A stretch of DNA of 64,000 nucleotides from Cryptomeria japonica (taxonomy: Eukaryota > Streptophyta > Pinopsida > Cupressales > Cupressaceae), in the NCBI RefSeq assembly GCF_030272615.1, contig NC_081408.1, positions 622,232,476-622,296,475 of the forward strand, given 5' to 3'. The position numbers were made by a program, and so were the translations under genes. Within the stretch, counting starts at the first letter, position 1, and the number at the start of each line of letters is the position of its first letter. Under the pieces are notes generated by a model. The model saw only the letters and a list, made by a program, of their open reading frames with translations, made no database searches and had not been told where the DNA came from. Positions 55,566 to 64,000 of this stretch are shown here, piece after piece.

Positions 55566-56747
55566 TGTTAGGATAATTGGTGAACAACTGAGAGGGGGGG
55601 TGAATCAGTTGTTAACATATTATATCATTTAATCCACTTAATAACCTTTAACCAGATTAATTACTGGTAAAGCAAAAACAAATACTGATAAGAAATAAAA
55701 CTTAGCAATAAAACAAATAATCAACACAATGCAACCATACCACATAACACCATGATTTGTATGTGGAAAACCCAGAAAGGGAAAAACCATGGTGGGAAGC
55801 CTACCCATAGTTAGATGATACTTCTACAAAAAGTATGTGATACAATGAGGGGCCTGCACATGCAAGAAGACACACTACTTAGAGCGTACTGCTCATTACA
55901 AAAGAGTCTCATTGACTATAGAAAGGTTATAACCACCTCAAGATAAATGAACAACAATCCAGAATAATGAACTACTAGAGATAGCATCTACCATGCCTAA
56001 TTACAGTCTCAATTAAGCTCAATACCGGAGGCCTTTAACCTCTTCCTTAATCCCAATTCTCTCACCTATGATTGACCAAATCTCCTTTGCATATGATATT
56101 GCATTTCAAGATCACGACACATCTTCCATTCCCATACCATGATCTACAATCATTTTATACCAACCCTAAGGCCTAAACCAATTAGGTTGGCCACCTAAAA
56201 TATATTACAATAAGATCATTCCATATTACAATGATATGCCATGTCGGCTTAAGATCAAAACAATAATAACCAATCTATAGAACATCCCAAAACATCCCAG
56301 TAACATGTAGAGTACACGCTAACATGATACTGATCCATAACCTAGATAGGTACTAGAAGAGAACATATTCAACATCTTGAAGTCCATGTAGAAGCTGCAC
56401 CAACACCACTTATTCATCCTATCAATATTCCTCAATGAAAGCTCTATCAGTTAAACCTTAAATCAATGCTAGTAAGGGTTTACAAGAGTGTATGATAGCA
56501 TCTGATTACCAAGTCAATACCAACTGATCAAAACATGTTACAGGAAAATATAACACATAAAATCAAACATACTTCATTTATCTAAACTTGTCAAAAGTGT
56601 TCAATAGATAGTCTCTTCTATAGGTAATATTAGATCTTCTACCGAAAACCAAAACCTGTTTGTCAGTAACCAACCATAACAGCTAGTGTTGACTTCAATG
56701 ACAAAACATCAAGGAAACACATAATCAATTCATCCATAATGCCAAAA
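55566..56747 (-). repeat. C4 3' LTR
   Basis: 1,182 bases. The plus strand starts TGTTAGGATAATTGG and ends CCATAATGCCAAAA. Includes GAGAGGGGGGGTGAATCAG and GTGGAAAACCCAGAAAGG then CCATGGTGGGAAGC. Aligns with the 61350 LTR. Confidence 0.88.
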
Positions 56748-56765
56748 ATATCCCCCTTTGGCATT
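56748..56765 (-). promoter_or_regulatory. C4 polypurine tract
   Basis: Minus strand TGCCAAAGGGGGATAT against the LTR, preceded by GTTGCCATCAA exactly as in the A elements. A second tract, GATGTCAAAGGGGGAGAG, lies near 56922-56942 and a weaker one near 56866. Confidence 0.88.
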
Positions 56766-57089
56766 GATGGCAACACTAGATGTGAAAAACATCTAAGTAC
56801 CAAAAAAATTCCAAACAAGTCTCCCCTGTCGAAGATGACCATCAATATCATAAATATCAATAACTCTCCCCCTGTGAATGATATCTCTGTAAAGCTCTGA
56901 ATTTATTTTTCACATCAATATCTCTCCCCCTTTGACATCAATGCCAGAAATTTGACACAAATATCAAAGCAGGAATGTAAACCTCTGAATCTCAAAGCTG
57001 ACCACTGCCCCTGAGTAGTAGCACCACTCATCAGTGCCAGAATGAATAGTATCTTTGATAATGCATGTCAGGCTAAGGACAAACTACAT
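56766..57089 (-). other. C4 3' untranslated region
   Basis: Non-coding, between the end of RNase H and the PPT. Holds the extra polypurine tracts noted with the PPT. Comparable in layout to the 3' end of the A elements. Confidence 0.55.
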
Positions 57090-57872
57090 CAATCAAGTCT
57101 CTGGCAGAGGGGCAAAAACCCCTAACCTATCTCTCAAATACTCAAATGATTCCTTAGACAGTGGTTTAGTGAATATATATGCAATCTATTCTTTAGTGTT
57201 CACATAAACCAGTTTGACTTCCTTTTCTTGTACCTTGTCCTTCAGAGAATTATACTTTATTGATATATTATTATTCTTAGATTAAAATACCAGATTCTTA
57301 GACATGTCAATAGTTGTAGAGTTATCATAGTAGATAACTACCAGTTCACTATAATTTACCTTGATATCCTTCAACATTTGCTTCATCCACAAGACTTGAG
57401 TGCAATTAGTTGCGACTACAACATACTCAACTTCTACGGTAGATAAAGAAATGCATATCTATTTTTTGTTGATCCATGAAGCCGGTTTCTTTCCAAGAAA
57501 GAAAGCTCCACCAAAAGTTATCTTCATGTCACCAGTATCTCCTACCTAATCTAAATCAGTATATGCACATAAAATGAAATCATCATTTTTAGAATACCAT
57601 AAGTCATATTCTGTTGTTCCTTACAAATATCGGAATATCATCTTTACTGCACATTCATGATTTTATTTAGGATTACTTTGATATCTTGAAATAATACTCA
57701 TTGCATTCATAATATCTGGTCTAGTCTGAGTTAAATATAGCAAGCCACCAATCATAGACTTATACCTTGTGAGATTTGCCAGTGTAGAAGTATCCTTGAT
57801 AGATAATTTCTCACTTGCCACCATAGGAGTACTTACTAGTTTGGAATTATCCATACCAAACTTCTTCAACAA
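57090..57872 (-). pseudogene. C4 RNase H and RT-RNase H connection
   Basis: Starts KKFGMDNSKLVSTPM, YKSMIGGLLYLTQTRPDI and SIISRYQSNPK. Then RNase H: CAYTDLD, a stop, VGDTGDMK, GGAFFLGKKPASW, SLSTVEVEYVV (the usual Ala-Glu active-site pattern is partly kept), and the end PLSKESFEYLRDRLG. At least four stops below 57660. It would degrade RNA in RNA-DNA hybrids. Confidence 0.8.
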
Positions 57873-58432
57873 TTCCCTTAGGTACTTAGTTTGATAGATA
57901 AAAATTCCTTTGTCAGTTTGAGTAATCTACAAACCTAGAAAAATATCATCTCACCAATCATGGACATTTCAAATTCATTTTTCATGTTGTTAGCAAATTC
58001 CATGCATAATTTATCTTTTCCATAAAAAATGATATCATCAACAAATACTTCAATAATCAGAATATCATCATCAGTAATTTTATAATATAAATTGCTATCA
58101 GCACTGCCTTTAGTAAAACCAAGCTTCAAAATATATATATCCAACCTTGCATACCAAGCTCTAGGAGCTTGTTTCAATCCATATAAATCTTTCTTCAATT
58201 TGCAAACCATATCTTTATCATCTGTCAGTGAAAATCTATCAGGTTTCCCAATGTATACTTCTTCCTCAAGCTCACCATTCAAAAATGCACATTTAACATC
58301 CCATTGATAAACCTTATAGTTCTTATAAGCTACATAGGCAAGAAATAGTCTAACAACTTCACTTATAGCTAAAGGTGCAAATGTCTCACCATAATCAATT
58401 CCTTCCATTTGAGAATATCCTTTACAAATCAA
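57873..58432 (-). pseudogene. C4 reverse transcriptase
   Basis: Reads [51 protein letters not shown] and the catalytic FVDDIIFYGKD near 58020-58050, with both Asp intact. It stops just after MSMIGEMIFF. A frameshift near 58430 separates it from the [16 protein letters not shown] start in the upstream frame. Confidence 0.87.
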
Positions 58433-58949
58433 ATCTAGCCTTGTTTCTTACAACTTTACCATCCTCATTCAGTTTATTCCTAAAAACCCATTTAGTTCCA
58501 ATAATATTCTTATTTTTAGGTCGGGGAACTAAAGTCCAAGTTTCATTCTTCTCTATCTGATCTAATTCATCTTCCATATCTTTTAACCAATGTTTATCCT
58601 TACAAGATTCAATAATAGATGTCGGTTCAATTTGAGAAATAAGATATACCTCTTCATTTGCCAGTCTTCTTCTCGTCATAACTCCCTTGTTCCTATCTCC
58701 AATGATTTGATCTTCAGAATGATTTAACCTTACATACCTTGGTGTCTTCTGAATTTCAAGTTCACTACTCTGATCATCAATCATAGTTGAATTTTTTGAT
58801 TGTGTTGGTGTAACTATCTCAGTTTCCTATACCGGTTGAGGCATTTTCTGTTCAGTTATGATCATTTCCACTATCAGTTCCCTGTCATATGATATAGATT
58901 GATTTTTGTATTTCTCATCCACTTTCACATTAGCGCTCTCCGCAATTTT
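58422..58949 (-). pseudogene. C4 integrase-RT linker and RT start
   Basis: PRYVRLNHSEDQIIGD, MTRRRLANEEVYLISQIEPT, KHWLKDMEDELDQIEKNETW and [13 protein letters not shown]. Closely similar to the same region in C1. Stops in the acidic part between 58784 and 58949. Confidence 0.83.
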
Positions 58950-59830
58950 CTACAATCTTTTGTAATAATATCTATATGCTTTTCTTTGAATTGAATAACC
59001 AAGAAATATCCCTTCATCACATCTAGGATCAAACTTCCCAATTGAATCAACTCTTTTGATATAGCATTTACTTCCAAAAATTCTAAAATATTTAATAGGT
59101 GTATGTCCAAACCATAATTCATAAGGGGTCTTAGCGGTTTCACCTTTGATGTGAACTCTATTGAATGTGTAGACTGTTGTACTTAGTGCTTCTCTCCAGT
59201 AGATGTGAGGCAATTTGGCTTCCATCATCATAGATATTGTTGCATCCAAAATGGTTATGTTCTTTCTTTCCACAAATCCATTATGCTGAAGAGTTCGAGG
59301 TACAAATAACTATCTCCTAATTCCATTTGTCTCACAATAACTATTAAATTCATGAGAAGTGAACTCACCACCTTGATCTGATCTTAGACATTTGATTTTC
59401 AATCCATTTTTTGTTTCAACCTTTGCTTTAAATATTTTTAATTTCTCAAAGGCTTCATACTTCTCCCTAAGAAAAGTCACCCACATCATCCTAGAATAGT
59501 CATCAATAATCAACATGGAATACCTATCACCTTGAAAGCTTCTAGTCCTTTTTGGACCACATAAGTTAGTGTGAATCAAATCAAGTACATCATTACATTT
59601 ATCATGTATGCTCTTAAAATAATTTCTAACTTTCTTTCCCAATTGACATTCCTTTCATACCGAATTATGAAGTTTCATAATCTTAGGTATATCTCTAACT
59701 GCCTTAGTTGAATTGATCTTAACAATACAATCAAAATTAACATGACACAACCTCTTATGCCATAGCCAACTCTCATCAATATGAGCAATCAAACATGTCT
59801 CATTTCAAATGTTCAAGTGAAAGATGTTAC
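58950..59830 (-). pseudogene. C4 integrase
   Basis: Zinc-binding part WLWHKRLCHVN with a stop replacing the first Cys of the CKEC motif. The core reads LIHTNLCGP, where the first catalytic Asp is Asn (C1 has Asp), then DDYSR and CLRSDQGGEF. The C-terminal part starts ERKNITILDATISM and has GIFLGYSIQRKAY. Stops and a short indel near 59300 break it. It would insert cDNA; this copy is inactive. Confidence 0.85.
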
Positions 59831-59837
59831 CTCCAGT

Positions 59838-60240
59838 CTAAATACCGGTTGCAATCTCCAAACCAGTCTTGTTAATGATTTTGCATTTTCTATTTTTAAA
59901 CTGAAGTTGGAAACCCTTGTCCACTAATTGACCAACACTCAAAATATTATTCTTTAAACCTTCTACATAATAGACATTATCATTATTATGTTTTCCATCC
60001 AGAGAAATAATACCTATACCTTTGATCATACATGCTTTTTCATCTCCAAATATGACTTGACCACCATTGAATTCTTGCAAGGACATAATTTTTCTTTTAT
60101 CTCCTGTCATATGATGTGAGCATCCATTAGCAATTACCCATTCATCCTTATCTTCAACTTTTGTTTCCAGGGCCTTTTCTTCATTCATGATAACCGGTTT
60201 CAGTTCATCTTCCTTTAAAGCATAGAACACCCATTCCTTT
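59838..60240 (-). pseudogene. C4 protease
   Basis: WVIANGCSHHMTGDKRK at about 60130: the family's D-S-G active site reads A-N-G, so the catalytic Asp is gone. Flanked by VYYVEGLKNNILSVGQLVDK, as in C1. It stays open for 130 codons despite the lost active site. Confidence 0.85.
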
Positions 60241-61300
60241 CTATTTCCGGATCCACTAGAAGAGTCTTTTGTTGGTTCATCCCCAGAGTCATCACTTACT
60301 CCTTCCTCATCCGCTATGTAGCATTGTTTACTTTTCTTGAATCTATATTTGTTTTGGTTAGGCTTAAATGATTTCTTAGTTCTTTCCTCAAACCTTCCAT
60401 TCCTTTCAGGACATCTAGATGCAAAATGACCAATATCATTGCATGCAAAACATTTAAAAGGTGCTTTACCTTCATACTTCCTTCATGTCTATCCTTTAAG
60501 TATTCTTCTAGCAAATAAGGCTTCAAGTTGCTCAAATTATTCATCTTCTTTCCTCATATCTTCCAATTTTTTTGCATATAAGACTTTTCAATCACTCTTG
60601 CTGGTAGATGATGATGATGCATGAAAAGAAGGTTCAAACTTTATAGCTCTAGAAGATCCAAATTCTTCAAGCTCAAAATCAGATAATTTCCCAATCAGAA
60701 CGTCTCTGTTAATTGAAGAGTTCGCTATTGTTCTCAACTCATTAATTGCATTTGCCTTCATCTTGTAAGCTAGTGGAAGGGCTCTCAAGACTCTGGAAAC
60801 TATTTCATCTTCACTCAGAAATCCTCCACAACTTTGAATTCCCATAACAATCTCATTTACTCTTTCCATAAACACAAAAATTCTTTCATTATCTTCCATC
60901 TTCAAGTTTTCATATCTTACCCGGTAACCATCAAGTTTAGCAATTTTGACAGTAGGATCACCTTCATCAGAGTTTGCAATTTATCCCACATAACCTTTGC
61001 CGATGATTTATCAGTCAATCCCATGATTTGTTGATTAGTAAGTGCACACAAGAGGGCTTCTCTAGCTCTGCAATCATTTTCAATATTTTTTTCCAAGTCA
61101 GCAGGAGCAGGATTTCCATATGTTAGATCATAAGGTGTGTAACCTTTCTCAGTGATTTCCCAAATATCCTTGCCAAGGCATCTAAGATGATTCTCCATTC
61201 GAATTCTCCATATCCCATAGTTTGTTCCATCAAGCTTAGGGATTTCTCTTCTGAAAATAATTGTCGGTGGATTTGAAGTGTTAGCTACCATAGGATCCAC
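60241..61300 (-). pseudogene. C4 gag
   Basis: Met at 61300 (MDPMVANTSN) leads into IPKLDGTNYGIWRIRMENHL. Then FMERVNEIVMGIQ, EDEIVSRVLRALPLAYK, and a CCHC knuckle near 60410-60450 (CFACNDIGHFASRC in frame, all ligands present). Two frameshifts (near 60910 and 60550). Homologous to C1 gag. Confidence 0.83.
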
Positions 61301-61335
61301 CTCAAGCAGTTAAGCTTCTGCAAAAGAGGACCAAA

Positions 61336-61347
61336 GCTCTGATACCA
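61336..61347 (-). promoter_or_regulatory. C4 primer-binding site
   Basis: Minus strand TGGTATCAGAGC two bases from the LTR, followed by TTTGGTCCTCTTTTGCAGAA and CTTAACTGCTTGAGG. Confidence 0.93.
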
Positions 61348-61349
61348 AT

Positions 61350-62014
61350 TTATAGGATGACCGGTGAACAATTGAGAAGGGGGGAGGGGGGTGAATCAGT
61401 TGTTAACATATTATATTATTTAATCCACTTAATAACCTTTAACCAGATTAAGCACTAGTAAATCAGAAATAGATACCGGTAAGCAATAAAATAGATAATC
61501 AACAAAATGCAACCATAACACATAACACCATGATTTGTACGTGGAAAACCTGCAAAAAAGAAAAACCATGGTGGGAAGCCTACCCACAGTTAGATGATAC
61601 TTCTGCAAAAAGTATGTGACACAATGATGGGCCTACACATGCAGGAAGGCACACTTCCTAGAGTGTACTGCTCATTACAAAAGAGTCTCACTGACTACAG
61701 AGATGTTATAACCACCTCAAGATAAATGGACAACAATTTAGAATAATGACCTTCTAGAGATAACATCTACCATGCCTAATTACAGTCCTGGTTAAGCTCA
61801 ATACCAAAGGCCTTTAACCTCTTCTTCCTTAATCCCAATTCGATCACCTATGATCGACCAAATCTCCTTCACATATGATATTGCATTTCAAGACCATGAC
61901 ACATCTTTTATTCCTATACCATGATCTAAAATCATTTTATACCAACCCTAAGGCCTAAACCAATTAGGTTGGCCACCTAAAAGATATTACAATAAGATCA
62001 TTCCATATTACAAT
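61350..62014 (-). repeat. C4 5' LTR, truncated by B
   Basis: Aligns with 55566-56232 and stops after CCATATTACAAT, exactly where the family B LTR starts. Contains GAAGGGGGGAGGGGGGTGAA. The remaining 0.5 kb would lie beyond the B element. Confidence 0.88.
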
Positions 62015-62787
62015 TGTCATGCCCAGAATTTAGGGCAAGAATGGGATAATTTTTTTTTTTTAAACAACAAATTGACAAATATAAAGTGCTATAACCTGTT
62101 TTGTCTTAACTATATGTGGGTTCACACTAGCTAATAACTCAAGTAAGAGAAAATAAATTGAGTTAAAGGCGGAATATTAATTCTCCAATGGAATGGTTAT
62201 TGTCTCAATAATTTCAATCACTAAATTACTTAATTAAAAACTCTCTCTAAAATATTTGGCGAGGGTAGTGTCTTTCCCCTTTATTCATTAATTGCTTTTA
62301 GGAACTAAATATATTAGTCCTAGCACCTAATTTATAATGTCCAAAATTTATTTTAATCAATAACTAAAATGTGCCTAAATTAAATCGACTAAAGGGTCAA
62401 TTAATTTCATAATGAAAATTCACCTATAAGTTTAAACATCTGCCCATAGCCAAAATAATCTTACCCAACTTTATTAAATAGTTCCTAAAAGATTAAACTT
62501 CAAAAAGATTTTTAAATTTAAACATATATATATTTTTTTTAAATAAACCCATACGTTTATAAACAACATATATAAAATGTGATCACCTATAACAAATTTA
62601 AACTTCCAAAAATATCAATATAATTTTAAACATCATTTAAAAAAAATAACCTTTTAGTTATCAAAATAATTATTTGCCCATATGTGTATTTAAAACATAT
62701 ATACTTTAAAACAAAATCTTAATAAATTATTCAACCTAGAATTTTGCCTTATTCTTTGGTATTTTAAACTCTATGTATAAAAATACA

Positions 62788-62791
<4 letters not shown>

Positions 62792-62834
<43 letters not shown>
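62792..62834. repeat. (TA)n microsatellite
   Basis: Over 40 bases of alternating TA. Further TA-rich tracts occur at about 63371-63560. Confidence 0.95.
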
Positions 62835-62836
<2 letters not shown>

Positions 62837-62910
62837 ATGAAAACCCTAATTTACTAATATAAAATACAGCCCTTTTCATTCTTTCATTTTATATTTATCC
62901 TTTTTTTGCT

Positions 62911-62935
62911 ACCCTAACCCTACCCGGGTTAGGGT
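62911..62935. repeat. Inverted repeat ACCCTAACCC...GGGTTAGGGT
   Basis: ACCCTAACCC, TACCC, GGGTTAGGGT: a short hairpin next to the GC island. The minus-strand B copy has a matching hairpin at about 33656-33684 (GCCCTAACCC ... GTTAGGGC). Confidence 0.8.
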
Positions 62936-63090
62936 TTCATATATATTTTTTTGTTATGGCAGGTAGGAAGGCCGAAGGTACGAAGCGGCGCCCATGGCTA
63001 TCTGGGCGAAAGGTTTGGGTGCAGGCGGCGGCGGGCGTTCCCGGGGACACCATTGTGGATACCCACAGTGGCGACCGGGCGCCGCTCACT

Positions 63091-63245
63091 GTGGGAAGCC
63101 ACAATGGCGAACCACTATGGTCGCCCACAGTGGCGGCTTCTGGGCCGTCCACTATGGGAAGCCACAGTGGTGAACCACTATGGTCGCCCACAGTGGCAGC
63201 TCCCGAGCCGTCCACTGTGGAAGGCCATGGTGGCACCCTCCCTGG
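63091..63245. repeat. 63-base tandem repeat in B GC island
   Basis: TGGGAAGCCACA starts at 63092 and 63155, and TGGAAGGCCATG at 63218: exactly 63 bases apart, about 2.4 units. Rich in CCACTGTGG/CACAGTGG strings. Confidence 0.9.
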
Positions 63246-64000
63246 CCGTGCCGACCACTGTTAAACACAGTGGTTTGGCTTTCGGCCTGAACCCCTTTTT
63301 TTTTTCTTGGTATTATTATTATTATTTTATTTTTTTAATTTTTTTTTTTTAATTTTATAAAATGTAATTTTATATATATATTTAAATATATATATATTTC
63401 TATATATATTTATTTATATATATATAATTTAGATTATATATATAATATAATTTAAAATTAAATATATATATATATATATATATTCATTTATATACATATA
63501 GTTTAAATGTAAATATAAATAAATAAATAAATATATATATATATATATATATATTGAATGCTCATAGGACTTAGGGCTAAACTTTCATTTAAGCCCACAT
63601 AAATTATTTTTCCTCTCAAAAACATAGAACAGATTATTATTAATTCTCATATTTAAATCAAGGTATTTTTTTTTTTTTGAAGTTGAATACCATAAATCAG
63701 AGGTAGTCTAAATAGATTAGATTTATATTCCGCAATAATGATTGACAGGGATCCAATGAAATTATACAACAACTAAAGAATATGATATTATTTAAATCAA
63801 AGAGGCTATTCATCTCTAGGTTTTATTTTCTGCAAAAAGGTAAATAACAGAGTTCAATAATTTTAACAGCAACTATATACATATGTGATTATTAAAACTA
63901 GATAGACTATTTAATTTCTAGACTTAAATTTCTGCAAATAAATATGTGATTTTGATTTCTGCAACTTTATTTATCTAGAATCCTTTAAATTTAACCATGC

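Larger units (their letters stand above)
55566..62014 (-). mobile_element. Ty1/copia LTR retrotransposon C4
   Basis: Minus-strand copia element inserted in the RT start of G2. 3' LTR 55566-56747, PPT, RNase H, RT, linker, integrase, protease, gag, PBS 61336-61347, 5' LTR from 61350. The 5' LTR is broken at 62014/62015 by a family B element. All copia domains are present but with frameshifts, stops and lost catalytic residues. Same family as C1. Confidence 0.9.
62015..64000 (+). repeat. Family B long LTR, plus strand, runs off window
   Basis: Starts TGTCATGCCCAGAATTTAGG inside the C4 LTR. Aligns with the minus-strand copy ending at 34503. No coding domain. It includes an inverted repeat at 62911-62935, a GC island, a 63-base tandem repeat and long TA tracts. 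At least 1,986 bases. Confidence 0.8.

Noticed and set aside
62911-62935. Interstitial telomere repeat
   Set aside because: Only CCCTAACCCTA on each arm, not the plant TTTAGGG repeat; better explained as a hairpin.
62951-63352. Several overlapping open frames in the GC island
   Set aside because: Open on both strands because of GC content and 63-base repeats; no start context, no domain, no similarity to the other B copy's frames.

Overview
This window is plant nuclear DNA made almost entirely of nested, decaying LTR retrotransposons. I found no host gene that I can support. The evidence is Ty1/copia and Ty3/gypsy polyproteins of plant type, primer-binding sites complementary to plant initiator-Met tRNA (TGGTATCAGAGC), AT-rich LTRs of 0.8 to more than 2 kb, a tRNA-derived SINE, and stop codons that mostly look like C-to-T changes at CAG, CAA and CGA. 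A large, repeat-rich genome is likely; a gymnosperm is my guess, but nothing here proves it.

Layout. 1-8374: a minus-strand gypsy element (G1; gag, protease, G-patch, reverse transcriptase, long leader, PBS, LTR) sits inside the RT of a minus-strand copia element (C1, 8375-12446). 13488-27360: a plus-strand copia fragment (C2) is split by a pol-less LTR element (A-outer, 13876-27181), which is itself split by a second copy of the same family (A-inner, 16055-22646). 27361-34503: LTR-like sequence of uncertain family, a solo LTR with a perfect target duplication (30495-31264), and a minus-strand long-LTR family (B). 34504-44489: a TTGAACC repeat array, an antisense plant-mobile-domain relic, a gypsy LTR carrying a SINE, a gypsy integrase relic (G3), and tandem repeats. 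44492-64000: a copia gag (C3) is split by a plus-strand gypsy element (G2). G2's gag is split by a third A copy (A-plus, 47178-53785), and its RT by a minus-strand copia (C4, 55566-62014). C4's LTR is in turn split by a second B element running off the window.

The most interesting item is family A. Three independent copies of about 6.6 kb each carry two ORFs and no protease, integrase, RT or RNase H. ORF1 is a coiled-coil protein with four CCHC zinc knuckles. ORF2 is a protein of about 1,090 codons with a conserved N-terminal domain, a lysine/proline-rich middle and coiled coils. The family shares its PBS, its post-PBS leader, a duplicated polypurine tract and LTR motifs with the autonomous copia elements C1 and C4 in this window. 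This suggests it is a trans-mobilised partner that kept a Gag-like protein plus one unknown protein.

Boundaries given to the base come from LTR ends, PBS/PPT positions and target duplications read directly. Where I say 'about', the boundary is inferred from where recognisable sequence stops.
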